Of a stretch of DNA of 58,465 nt, positions 25,738-33,651 are shown in pieces. The position numbers and the translations under genes were made by a program. The stretch comes from Pseudomonadota bacterium. GTDB lineage: Bacteria > Pseudomonadota > Gammaproteobacteria > Steroidobacterales > Steroidobacteraceae. The notes under the pieces are model-generated. The model was not told the origin of the DNA, ran no database searches, and saw nothing but the letters and a program-made list of their open reading frames with translations. The first letter of the stretch is position 1. Every line of letters begins with the position of its first letter. The stretch spans positions 1 to 58,465 of the forward strand of contig CANFSB010000008.1 in NCBI GenBank assembly GCA_947449495.1, in the 5' to 3' direction.

Positions 25738-26481
25738 TCACTCCTTGGGTTTGATCGTGAAATCACAGACCAGCGGCCGATGGTCGGACATGCGCACATC
25801 GGGAATAGCAAAACCGGTTACTTCAATGTCGCTGCTGACGAGCACAAAGTCGAGTTCGGCACGCGGCCGGTGTGCCGGGAACGACGGCAGACCAGCGACA
25901 TTTGCACTGCGCAGACCGGTTGCCTGCTGGAACAGATACAACTCGTGCGAGCCCCACAACGTATTGAAGTCACCTGCCACGATGACTGGCTTGTTTGCCG
26001 TACTGACCAGCTGGTGCAGATGACGCAGTTGATACTGGCGATGTCGATAGCGCAGCGACAGATGCACCAGAAAAATACACAGGTTATCCAGTTCCAGCTC
26101 GATGATCAGCCGCTTGATGCCCGCATCAAAATAATGGAAGCGCTCACCCACCACGCGTGGCGACGCCAGAAAGGCATTGGATTGTTTGCGCACGATCGGC
26201 AGGTAGTTGTTGATTGATCCCGTACCGTATTTACACTCATAGATTGAGTAGTGGCCTAGGGCCACAGCGATGTGCTCTGCCTGATTAATCAGCCTGCTGC
26301 GCACAGAGCCCGTATCGACTTCTATGAGGCCGATGACATCGGCGTTCTGCTCTTTGAGGAATTGGGTGATTTGCGGCAACACACGCCGGTTGTTGCGCAA
26401 ATAGCCCGCGCCAGGCACTGGCAGATGAAATGACACCCCGGTGCCCGTCGCATAGCGGATGTTATAGACCACAAGTCGCAT
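25738..26481 (-). CDS. Endonuclease/exonuclease/phosphatase-family hydrolase
   Basis: 247 residues from ATG 26481; longer in-frame starts add an atypical N-terminus. EEP-fold metal-dependent phosphoesterase: VVYNIRYATG at 4-13 (Asn), GLIEVD near 47 (catalytic Glu), VAGDFNT near 170 (Asp and Asn) and MSDHRPLV near 235 (Asp-His pair). No signal peptide. Substrate could be DNA, a phospholipid or a small phosphodiester; the sequence does not decide. Only 4 bp separate its stop from the fadJ start, so the two share a transcript. Confidence 0.88.
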   Translation of the reverse strand: MRLVVYNIRYATGTGVSFHLPVPGAGYLRNNRRVLPQITQFLKEQNADVIGLIEVDTGSVRSRLINQAEHIAVALGHYSIYECKYGTGSINNYLPIVRKQSNAFLASPRVVGERFHYFDAGIKRLIIELELDNLCIFLVHLSLRYRHRQYQLRHLHQLVSTANKPVIVAGDFNTLWGSHELYLFQQATGLRSANVAGLPSFPAHRPRAELDFVLVSSDIEVTGFAIPDVRMSDHRPLVCDFTIKPKE

Positions 26482-26578
26482 GCCGGAACACCTCGGGCAC
26501 CAGTGTAGCAAGAGCCGGCCCGAGACCCACTGCTGACACACGCGCAAAACCGCCGGCCAACATGCTCTACTGCAGACC

Positions 26579-27859
26579 ATGTCAGCTGCAAAGAGACCCG
26601 TCCAGCCCAGCCGCGAGAGCAAATCTGCGGCCCTTGAGGCTGCGCGCAGCATCGGACCGGGACTAATTACCGGCGCCGCCGATGATGATCCCAGTGGCAT
26701 TGCCACCTATTCGCAAGCCGGCGCCCGCTTTGGCACGGGAATGTTATGGACCGTAGTACTGACCTTTCCGTTAATGGCTGCCATCCAGATGATCAGCGCA
26801 CGTATCGGTCATGTGACAGGCAAAGGACTGACAGCCAATATCCGCCGCGTCTTCCCTGCCTGGGTCACCTTCAGCATCGCAGCGCTGCTGGTACTGGCCA
26901 ACACCCTCAACATTGCTGCCGACATCGCTGCAATGGGGGAGGCGCTACAGCTGCTCATCGGCGGTAACAACGGCCTTTATAGCGTGGGCTTTGGTCTGGT
27001 GTGTCTACTGCTGCAAGTCTTCTTGCCGTATCGCAGCTACGTGCGCTGGCTCAAATGGCTCACGCTATCGCTGTTCACCTATGTGGCTGTTGTGTTCAGC
27101 CTGCATATCGACTGGAGCAGCGTGGTCCTAAGCGTGGTATGGCCACAATTACTGCTCGACCATGGCGCGTTACTAATGATCGTGGGCGTGTTTGGCACCA
27201 CCATCAGCCCCTATCTTTTTTTCTGGCAAGCCGGTCAAGAGGTAGAAGATAGGACCGGTACGGAAACGCCTGCGCAGGTACGCCAGCAATTGCGCCGCAT
27301 CAAACTCGACACGATCATCGGCATGGCTTTCTCCAATCTGGTCGCCTTCTTCATCATCCTGTGCGCAGGCGTCACACTGCATGATGCGGGCATTACCGAC
27401 ATAGAGACCTCGGCGCAGGCCGCCGAAGCCCTGCGCCCACTGGCAGGTCGATTCACATTTCTGCTGTTCACCTTGGGAATCATCGGCACCGGCCTGCTGG
27501 CAGTACCGGTGCTTGCAGGTTCTGCCGCCTATGCCGCTGCAGAAGCACTGGGGCTGCGCGGTAGCCTGTCGTTCCGCCTAGAGCACGGTGAGGGCAAAGG
27601 CTTCTATAGCATCGTGGCGTTGGCTACGTTGGGCGGTGTCGCACTGTCGTTCTCGCCCACCAGCGCTTTGGCAGAGCTGTTCTGGGCCGCAGTGCTCAAT
27701 GGCATCATCGCCGTCCCGATCATGTTGGTGATGATGATCGTGGCATCACGCACCGAAGTGATGGGCGAGCATCGCATCCGCGGCAGCCTGCGACTGCTAG
27801 GTTGGCTCAGTACAGCGGTGATGACAGCCGCTGCGAGCGCGTTGCTGCTGACGTTTTAA
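26579..27859 (+). CDS. Nramp (SLC11)-related metal ion transporter
   Basis: 426 residues, about 11 membrane helices. TM1 has GPGLITGAADDDPSGIATYS (27-46), where canonical Nramp has DPGN; TM6 has GTTISPYLFF (206-215), where canonical Nramp has the metal-binding Met-Pro-His. Both substitutions mark a divergent branch that includes the Nramp-related magnesium transporters, so Mg or another hard cation is plausible, but substrate cannot be fixed from sequence. Divergent from the EEP gene. Its stop codon overlaps the convergent DUF4010 gene by 4 bp. Confidence 0.85.
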   Translation: MSAAKRPVQPSRESKSAALEAARSIGPGLITGAADDDPSGIATYSQAGARFGTGMLWTVVLTFPLMAAIQMISARIGHVTGKGLTANIRRVFPAWVTFSIAALLVLANTLNIAADIAAMGEALQLLIGGNNGLYSVGFGLVCLLLQVFLPYRSYVRWLKWLTLSLFTYVAVVFSLHIDWSSVVLSVVWPQLLLDHGALLMIVGVFGTTISPYLFFWQAGQEVEDRTGTETPAQVRQQLRRIKLDTIIGMAFSNLVAFFIILCAGVTLHDAGITDIETSAQAAEALRPLAGRFTFLLFTLGIIGTGLLAVPVLAGSAAYAAAEALGLRGSLSFRLEHGEGKGFYSIVALATLGGVALSFSPTSALAELFWAAVLNGIIAVPIMLVMMIVASRTEVMGEHRIRGSLRLLGWLSTAVMTAAASALLLTF

Positions 27860-29130
27860 AGCCAGCTGCCATGCTGCTGCAGCCACAGCGTCACCGCTGC
27901 CGCCAACACACCCGAGCCCAAGCCCCCACCAATGCGCAGTGCATAAGCACGGCCGCCAGTGACGCCCGCCAATACAACCTTGGCCAGTGAAGCGCAGGCC
28001 AATACAGCTATCAGCCCCCATTGAGACTGCACTGCTGATAAAGCCTGTGCGCCAAACAGCTGGGCTAAGCTGGCCACAGCGGCATGCACCTCGGCCAGAG
28101 CCACCACCATGGTCGCAAGCAGAGCACCGGAGACACCGAGCCATTGGCGCAACCAGGCAGCAAGCAGCAACAACACTGCGATCGCTGCCGCCAGCCACAG
28201 CGCCTGACTGAGACGAAAACTGCGCCCTTGCACATCACCGGGCATGGCCGCATCTACAGCCGTCAATGCGATACCGGGCGAGGCTGCAAGGGCCAGCACG
28301 ACGCCCATTGCCAGCAACGGCCAGGCACACCCTGCCAGCAGGGCCGGAGAGGCTGTCCCCAAGACAGCTGCCATCAACAACAATGAGGCCAGATTGGCGA
28401 GGAGGGCGGCGGACACCGCCGGCAGGAGCAGAGCAGGGTAAAGACGCACGCGATGGCCGAAGCCACCGACAACCGCCAGGGACGACGCAAACCCCGAGCA
28501 GAAACCCGCCACGGCATAGCCCCAGCGTGCGCCTACCGCGCGCCGTGCGACCTCGCCCATCATTCCAACCGCCATCACCAGCACCACCAATCGCCACAAA
28601 CGCGCGGGTACCAGAACGCCCCAGGGATCTACGGGCATAGACGGCAACCAAGGCAGCACCACCAACGCAGAACCGGCCAACAACAAGGCATCCTCAACCT
28701 CGCGAGCGCTCAGCACATCGCGGGCAAACCGGTGCAGCGGCAACTTCGCATAAAGCAGACCTGCAGTAACCACAGCCAATGCAGCTGCCAGCAAAGGTTC
28801 GTGCTGCGCAAATCCAGCCAGCAACACCGTTCCCAGCACGGCGACTTCGCTGGTCAAACCACGGTCTTGAGGTGCAGAACGCAAATACGCAGCAATGGCC
28901 AGTCCACCGACCAAGACCAACACAGCAGTGAACACCGCAATGCCTAGGCTGATTGCCACACCGGCAACAAGCGCTAACAAACTGTGGGTACGAATGCCGG
29001 CGATGCTGTTAGACGTATCAGAGCGCGTGCGCTCGCGCACGACACCGATCATCAGGCCGATGCCCAGTGCAGTGAGCAGGCGCTGCGGCTCCAGATCAGC
29101 AAAGGCGGCAAAGTCCTGGGAACTGGCGAT
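27856..29130 (-). CDS. MgtC/SapB-type DUF4010 membrane protein (probable AUC start)
   Basis: About 424 residues and roughly 11-12 hydrophobic helices. The conserved N-terminal helix LLTALGIGLMIGVVRERT lies upstream of the first ATG (29052), so that ATG cannot be the true start. Between the in-frame TAG at 29140-29142 and 29052 there is no ATG, GTG or TTG. An ATC at 29130 sits 6 nt after a gGGAG Shine-Dalgarno (minus strand), giving ASSQDFAAFADLEPQR before the conserved helix. DUF4010 proteins are usually fused to or near MgtC domains; function unknown. It is convergent with the Nramp-type gene, with overlapping stops. Confidence 0.8.
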   Translation of the reverse strand: MASSQDFAAFADLEPQRLLTALGIGLMIGVVRERTRSDTSNSIAGIRTHSLLALVAGVAISLGIAVFTAVLVLVGGLAIAAYLRSAPQDRGLTSEVAVLGTVLLAGFAQHEPLLAAALAVVTAGLLYAKLPLHRFARDVLSAREVEDALLLAGSALVVLPWLPSMPVDPWGVLVPARLWRLVVLVMAVGMMGEVARRAVGARWGYAVAGFCSGFASSLAVVGGFGHRVRLYPALLLPAVSAALLANLASLLLMAAVLGTASPALLAGCAWPLLAMGVVLALAASPGIALTAVDAAMPGDVQGRSFRLSQALWLAAAIAVLLLLAAWLRQWLGVSGALLATMVVALAEVHAAVASLAQLFGAQALSAVQSQWGLIAVLACASLAKVVLAGVTGGRAYALRIGGGLGSGVLAAAVTLWLQQHGSWL

Positions 29131-29187
29131 GAAGAACTCCTAGAGGTGTTGATTGGATCAGCCTAGCAAACACTAGCCATCCCCAAT

Positions 29188-29215
29188 ACTTCGCATAATG
29201 TATATTATGTTAAAT
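29188..29215 (+). other. dif: dif site (XerC/XerD chromosome dimer resolution)
   Basis: 28-bp XerCD site. XerC-side arm acttcgcataa (29188-29198), 6-bp spacer tgtata, XerD-side arm ttatgttaaat (29205-29215). The spacer and XerD arm equal E. coli dif exactly and the XerC arm differs only at three outer positions, so 25 of 28 bases agree. The site lies between the DUF4010 gene and hslR, in the longest gene-free gap of the window. KOPS-like octamers on both sides point to it. No phage or element has inserted here. Confidence 0.93.
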
Positions 29216-29239
29216 TATGAGTATGTCTGGCCGCGGGGA

Positions 29240-29268
29240 CTGACCCTAACCGGCTACCGGCATACACT
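29240..29268 (+). promoter_or_regulatory. Possible hslR promoter
   Basis: -35 ctgacc (29240-29245), 17-bp spacer, -10 tacact (29263-29268). The GTG start of hslR is 9 bp after the -10, so the transcript would be leaderless or nearly so. This fits the absence of a Shine-Dalgarno. Confidence 0.42.
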
Positions 29269-29276
29269 GCTGCCCC

Positions 29277-29681
29277 GTGGTACCCAACGACGCACCTGAC
29301 GACCGCCAACGCTTAGACAAATGGCTCTGGAGCGTTCGTCTGTTTAAAACCCGCTCCCAGGCCGCCGCTGCCGTGGCTGGCGGCAAGGTCAAGGTCAATG
29401 GCGAACGCACCAAGCCTGCCCATGCGCTGCGAGCCGGTGATTGTCTGACGCTGGCTATTAACGACGATCCGACAGAATTGCAGGTGTTGGCGTTTGCAGC
29501 GCGCCGCGGTCCGGCCGCTGAAGCGCGCGCCTGCTACATCGAGTCCATCAAGAGCCAGGAACGTAAACAGGCTAATCAGCAGCTTCGCCAGCTGGCGGCC
29601 TTGAGCCGACCTCGACCTGACACCAAGCCAGATAAACGTGAACGTCGGCAGATGGAAAAACTATTGCGCGACATTGAATGA
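29277..29681 (+). CDS. hslR: Ribosome-associated heat-shock protein Hsp15 (S4 domain)
   Basis: 134 residues from GTG 29277. S4 RNA-binding domain at about 10-65: QRLDKWLWSVRLFKTRSQA and GGKVKVNGERTKPAHALRAGD. The C-terminus has the Hsp15 tail RPDTKPDKRERRQMEKLL. Hsp15 binds free 50S subunits that carry a stalled nascent chain. First gene on the right side of dif. No RBS is visible; a leaderless transcript is possible. Confidence 0.93.
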   Translation: MVPNDAPDDRQRLDKWLWSVRLFKTRSQAAAAVAGGKVKVNGERTKPAHALRAGDCLTLAINDDPTELQVLAFAARRGPAAEARACYIESIKSQERKQANQQLRQLAALSRPRPDTKPDKRERRQMEKLLRDIE

Positions 29682-29699
29682 CTCGCGCCGCAGGTCTTG

Positions 29700-30116
29700 T
29701 CAGTCAATTAGCCAGGTGAAATAGCCGCTGGACTGATGAAACTGCTCATGGCGCAGATGCCGGCGCGTTTCTGCTGCCAAGCCTCGCACGATCAACAAAT
29801 CAGCCCAACGTGTGACACCGAACAGCCGCGTTTGGGGATGAGTCAGCACCTGGCCAACCTGACTGCGCCAAAACCGTACCGGATCGCCTTCAAGGGCGAT
29901 CAGCTTGGCGCCGTTACCCGCAAGCCGGGCTGCAACCTCTGGGGGCAAATCGAATTGCGGATCGTGCAACACCACGGTGGCCGATGCTGCTGCTTCGGCT
30001 ACCGATGCGGTCGCGGCCGTGCCTGCGCCGGCTGCAGCGGCAATTGCGGCACCGGCAACACTTGCACCCGCCATAAAACGGCGGCGTGAAGTCAGGGAAT
30101 TAAGTGATTTTGACAT
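29700..30116 (-). CDS. Small Tat-exported protein of unknown function
   Basis: 138 residues. A twin-arginine signal peptide is plain: SRRRFMAG at 10-17, an Ala-rich hydrophobic core, and a probable Ala-X-Ala cleavage near 41-46. The mature part of about 90 residues has HDPQFDLPPEVAARLAGNGA, then IALEGDPVRFWRSQVGQVL and RLFGVTRWADLLIVRG. I see no cofactor motif, although Tat export suggests folding or cofactor loading before export. Divergent from the exported gene at 30195 with 78 bp between starts, so the two may work together. Confidence 0.8.
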   Translation of the reverse strand: MSKSLNSLTSRRRFMAGASVAGAAIAAAAGAGTAATASVAEAAASATVVLHDPQFDLPPEVAARLAGNGAKLIALEGDPVRFWRSQVGQVLTHPQTRLFGVTRWADLLIVRGLAAETRRHLRHEQFHQSSGYFTWLID

Positions 30117-30194
30117 AATGCATCTGCCGCCAGAGTTGCTTTCGCAACCGATGTTAGACTCTTGGCGCGTCGAATGACACTGGGGACCTGCGCC

Positions 30195-31184
30195 ATGAAA
30201 TCCATCGCCATTCTGGGTGGCATCGCCGCCTTTCTACTGACGGTATCTTCGCCATTGATGGCAGCCAATGAAGAAGCCCGCTGGTTGCCGGACGCACGGC
30301 AGAACGCCCTGCTGCCAGCCACCAATCGCGCAGAGCTCTATAAGGCACTCGACACGTATCTGGCAGCCCTGCGTTCGCGCGATCCGCTCAAGGTCAAATG
30401 GGCTGCCCAGGTGCGCAACACCGAAAACAACGTGGCACTGATGGTCGGTGACGGCCTGTGGGCAACAGTCGGCGTTGTCGGTCCCTATGACCTGAGATTC
30501 GCAGACCCAGTCACAAGTCAGGTAGCGCTGTTCACGACAGTCACCGAAGGCGACGACACATCAGCAATGGCACTGCGTCTAAAAGTAGTCGCTGGCCTAG
30601 TCTCGGAAGTCGAGACGCTGGTAGTGCGCCAGCAGGACTCCGGCATCAAATTCGAAGGCCAAAAGTTTGAGCATCAGGCCGCCATGAACGAGATTTTGCC
30701 GCCGGCGCAGCGTCTGCCCAGACCGCGCATGATCAGCTTCGCCAATGGTTATTTCGATACGCTGCAGCTCAATGACGGCACGCTGTTTACCCGCTTTCAC
30801 GCCAACTGCAAGCGTATTGAAAATGGCGTACAGACCACGCACAACCCCAGCTTTGCAGTGGTGCCAGTGGCACGCCTGGGCTGCGAGGAGCAGTTTCGCG
30901 CCGGCAACTATCGCTACGACGATCGGCTGCGGGACCGGCGCTTTATGATGATTGATGAAGAGCGCGGCATCGTCTTGGCAGCTGGCTTTATTGACCATGC
31001 CGGCAAGCTGGCAGAGTACCGCCTGACAGACGGCACGCTGGTCAAGTCGCCGGTGCGCCGGCCGCACAGCTTTTATTTGTTCGAGGCCTTCAAGCTCAAG
31101 GACAACAGCATCGAGCAGATCGAAGCCAACTTCATCACCGTGCCCTATGCCATGCCGTCCCCCTGGGACAGCTGGCAACCCTGA
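30195..31184 (+). CDS. Exported protein of unknown function, possible SnoaL/NTF2-like folds
   Basis: 329 residues from ATG 30195, giving signal peptide MKSIAILGGIAAFLLTVSSP with cleavage near LMA-ANEE. The mature part seems to hold two similar segments. The first (about 30-150) begins ELYKALDTYLAALRSRDP and the second follows RPRMISFANGYFDTLQLNDG. Each starts with an Ala/Tyr helix as in SnoaL-like proteins, but this is only a resemblance. Two cysteines (FHANCKRIENG and RLGCEEQFRAG) could form a disulfide. Divergent from the Tat protein. No function can be given. Confidence 0.75.
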   Translation: MKSIAILGGIAAFLLTVSSPLMAANEEARWLPDARQNALLPATNRAELYKALDTYLAALRSRDPLKVKWAAQVRNTENNVALMVGDGLWATVGVVGPYDLRFADPVTSQVALFTTVTEGDDTSAMALRLKVVAGLVSEVETLVVRQQDSGIKFEGQKFEHQAAMNEILPPAQRLPRPRMISFANGYFDTLQLNDGTLFTRFHANCKRIENGVQTTHNPSFAVVPVARLGCEEQFRAGNYRYDDRLRDRRFMMIDEERGIVLAAGFIDHAGKLAEYRLTDGTLVKSPVRRPHSFYLFEAFKLKDNSIEQIEANFITVPYAMPSPWDSWQP

Positions 31185-31212
31185 GCGGCTATCGGTCGTA
31201 AATCGTGGCTTA

Positions 31213-31239
31213 GGACGGGCTGCGCATCGGCCCGTCCTT
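31213..31239 (+). terminator. Possible terminator after the exported protein gene
   Basis: Perfect 8-bp stem ggacgggc / gcccgtcc with a 9-nt loop, followed only by ttg. GC-rich stem in the right place but a poor T-run. Confidence 0.5.
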
Positions 31240-31255
31240 GTGCAAACTAGGGCGT

Positions 31256-31891
31256 ATGAACCGCCTGCACTATTTCTATGATCCGCAATGTGGCTGGTGC
31301 TACGCCGTGGCACCGCTCATCAAAGCCGCCGCGGAACTGCCCGGCGTACAACTGACGCTGCACGGAGGCGGCTTGTGGCCACGGCCAACGCTGCTACCGC
31401 GCGAGACCCGCGAGCGCATCCGCATACTCGATGAGAAAGTATCGGAACTCACTGGCCAACCGCTGGGCCAAGCCTACCTCGAAGAGTTGCTGCCCAGCGA
31501 CGGCATGCTGTTGGATTCAGCACCCACAACAGCAGCGGTGCTGGCGGCAGGTAATCTGCAGCCCGGCGCAGACCTGCGCATGCTGCGCGCCCTGCAAACA
31601 GCCCACTACGTTGAAGGCGCACACACGACCGAGCAGGCTGTGCACCTACGCTTGGCAGTGGGTCTGGGTCTAGATGCTAAAGCCTTCATGTCAGCGTTGG
31701 ATCTTGCACAAGCCAAAGCGCACATTGCGCAATCTCAAACGCTCATGCAGCGTTTTGGCGTCCAGGGATTTCCCACCACATTAGTGGAGAGTCGTAAGGG
31801 CTTTACTCTGGTGCCGGCACAGGAATGGTTCGGTAAGCCGGAAGGCTTCGTCGCCGCCATCCAGTCGGCGCTTGGCGAGCGGCTGCACTAA
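31256..31891 (+). CDS. DsbA-family thioredoxin-fold oxidoreductase
   Basis: 211 residues from ATG 31256. Active-site CGWC at 12-15 in HYFYDPQCGWCYAVAPL, a helical insert, and cis-Pro region VQGFPTTLVE near 172-181. No signal peptide, so it is likely cytoplasmic, as in the FrnE/DsbA-like branch rather than periplasmic DsbA. Probably a thiol-disulfide oxidoreductase; substrate unknown. The MFS gene follows 5 bp later, suggesting one transcript. Confidence 0.88.
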   Translation: MNRLHYFYDPQCGWCYAVAPLIKAAAELPGVQLTLHGGGLWPRPTLLPRETRERIRILDEKVSELTGQPLGQAYLEELLPSDGMLLDSAPTTAAVLAAGNLQPGADLRMLRALQTAHYVEGAHTTEQAVHLRLAVGLGLDAKAFMSALDLAQAKAHIAQSQTLMQRFGVQGFPTTLVESRKGFTLVPAQEWFGKPEGFVAAIQSALGERLH

Positions 31892-31896
31892 ACGCC

Positions 31897-33132
31897 ATGA
31901 CCGTGCCTGTCAGCCGCGAACCGCGCCAAGCGGCTTTCATCTTCATCTTCATCACCGTGGTACTCGATCTGATCGCGGTCGGTATCGTTGCACCCGTACT
32001 GCCCAAGCTCGTCACCGGTTTTGAAGGCGGCAACATTGCCTCCGCAGCGTTGTGGACCGGCCTACTGGCCACGCTATGGGCAGCCATGCAGTTCATTGCG
32101 GCTCCCATCATGGGCGCGCTGTCAGATCACTTCGGGCGGCGCCCGGTCATTCTGGCGTCCAATGTAGGACTAGGACTCGACTACGTGCTGATGGCACTGG
32201 CGCCTTCGCTGGGTTGGCTACTGGTAGGGCGAATGTTGTCGGGCATTACCTCCGCCAGCTACCCCACAGCAGCCGCTTATATCGCTGACGTCACGCCTGC
32301 AGACAAACGCGCAGCTCGCTACGGCATGTTGGGCGCAGCATTTGGTTTGGGATTCATCATCGGACCGGCCGCAGGCGGACTGCTGGGCAACATCGACCTC
32401 CGGTTGCCCTTCTGGGTCGCCGCCGGCTTAAGCCTTGCCAATGCGATGTACGGTCTATTCATCCTGCCCGAATCGTTGCCCCCTGCCCTGCGTCGCCCCT
32501 TCAGCCTGCGGCGTGCCAATGTCATCGGCTCCATCAAATTGCTGCGCTCGCATCCGCAACTGGGTGGACTGGCACTGGTGTTGTTTGTCATGGCACTGGC
32601 GCACGAAGCCCTGCCCAATCTGTTCGTGCTGTATACCGACCAGCGCTACGGCTGGAGTGCTGCCACCGTCGGCCTAGCCCTATCGGCCATAGGTGTAGGC
32701 AGCTCAATCGTGTCGATGTCCTTGGTACGACCGGTCACCCGACATCTAGGCGAAAGCCGCACCGCGCTCATCGGTTTGTCACTAGGTGTGGCAGCGTATC
32801 TGGTGTTTGGGCTGGCACCGACGGGCAGCGTGTTTCTAGCCGGCATCGCTTTGGTAGCGTTGTATGGCATCGCGGGCCCTGCCATCCAGTCGCTGATGAG
32901 CCAACGCGCCGACCCAACAGTACAAGGCCATCTGCAGGGCGCCATCGGCAGCCTGCGTGCCATCACGGGCATGATCGGACCGCTGCTGTTCACGCAATTG
33001 TTTTCGGGCGTCGTCAGCCGCGGCGGCCACGGACTGTGGCTGGGCGCACCCTATATGTTGGCTGCCTTGTTGCTGGCAGCCGGATTGCTGCTGGCACTGC
33101 GCGTACTGCCGGTCGCTGACCAGCAGCACTGA
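31897..33132 (+). CDS. MFS transporter, TCR/Tet-like branch
   Basis: 411 residues, 12 predicted membrane helices. Motif A GALSDHFGRRPVIL lies between helices 2 and 3, and helix 1 has the FITVVLDLIAVGIVAPVLP pattern of the drug:H+ antiporter-1 group. Chromosomal members of this branch are common and transport varied compounds, so no drug substrate is claimed. Its stop is 8 bp from the stop of the convergent lipoprotein gene. Confidence 0.9.
   Translation: MTVPVSREPRQAAFIFIFITVVLDLIAVGIVAPVLPKLVTGFEGGNIASAALWTGLLATLWAAMQFIAAPIMGALSDHFGRRPVILASNVGLGLDYVLMALAPSLGWLLVGRMLSGITSASYPTAAAYIADVTPADKRAARYGMLGAAFGLGFIIGPAAGGLLGNIDLRLPFWVAAGLSLANAMYGLFILPESLPPALRRPFSLRRANVIGSIKLLRSHPQLGGLALVLFVMALAHEALPNLFVLYTDQRYGWSAATVGLALSAIGVGSSIVSMSLVRPVTRHLGESRTALIGLSLGVAAYLVFGLAPTGSVFLAGIALVALYGIAGPAIQSLMSQRADPTVQGHLQGAIGSLRAITGMIGPLLFTQLFSGVVSRGGHGLWLGAPYMLAALLLAAGLLLALRVLPVADQQH
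32481..32488 (-). other. KOPS-like octamer (GGGCAGGG on minus)
   Basis: CCCTGCCC on the plus strand inside the MFS gene. It reads leftward, toward dif. Confidence 0.5.
32609..32616 (-). other. KOPS-like octamer (GGGCAGGG on minus)
   Basis: Second minus-strand match in the MFS gene, 128 bp from the previous one, also toward dif. Confidence 0.5.
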
Positions 33133-33140
33133 TACGCCGT

Positions 33141-33617
33141 TTATTTGGCGACTGCAGCGCTCTTGTCTGCCTTGGGCTTCTTCTTGGGCTTGGCCGCCTC
33201 AATCAATCCTTTGGCCTCTTCCACCGTAATCCGCTGCACCGAGTGGATGTTGATGCGATCTGGAATGCCACGCGGAATAAGAATCGCATCGTTACCAAAG
33301 CCGCAAATGCGGCCATTGTTGTCGCCATCCTTTACACCAATGGCAAAGGCAAACGGCAACTCGGTAGAGGGAAATCTGAGCTTTACCAAATAGGGCTGCT
33401 TGCGGCTGATTCCGTAAATGATCAGTCGCTCGCTATCGAGCGCGCTCCAGTCACGTACTGTGACCGAGAAGATGCACTCTTCGCGAGCCTTGTCATTTGC
33501 CGCTGCAGACTCCGGTGACGCAGTGGGCAAGGAAGCGCAACTGATTAAAGCTGCACTACAGGCCGCCACAAGCACTGGCATCAACCTAGACACATGGCGT
33601 GAAAAAGGTGTGTACAT
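33141..33617 (-). CDS. Lipoprotein, DUF6491-like
   Basis: 158 residues. Signal peptide with lipobox ALISC, lipidated Cys27, so probably outer-membrane anchored. The mature core ECIFSVTVRDWSALDSERLI, then QPYLVKLRF and NGRICGFGNDAIL, matches the DUF6491 pattern known mostly from Xanthomonadales-type genomes. Cysteines near 48 and 104 may pair. The C-terminus is a Lys/Pro-rich tail (KPKKKPKADK). Function unknown. Downstream of galU on the same strand with a 34-bp gap. Confidence 0.8.
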   Translation of the reverse strand: MYTPFSRHVSRLMPVLVAACSAALISCASLPTASPESAAANDKAREECIFSVTVRDWSALDSERLIIYGISRKQPYLVKLRFPSTELPFAFAIGVKDGDNNGRICGFGNDAILIPRGIPDRINIHSVQRITVEEAKGLIEAAKPKKKPKADKSAAVAK

Positions 33618-33651
33618 GGCACCTTCCTTGGGCTAGTAAGCCCAGTGAGTG

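Noticed and set aside
27856-29142. Frameshift or pseudogene at the start of the DUF4010 gene
   Set aside because: The frame with the conserved helix is open and in phase with the rest; only a standard start codon is missing, and a Shine-Dalgarno precedes an ATC.
29185-29218. Resemblance to a loxP-like recombination site (cttcg...ataatgtat)
   Set aside because: The match to dif is much better, covers both Xer arms exactly and is backed by KOPS polarity. There is no Cre-like gene or phage.
31897-33132. Tetracycline-resistance gene
   Set aside because: Only the general TCR/Tet MFS pattern is seen. It is chromosomal, with no mobile element or TetR gene nearby.
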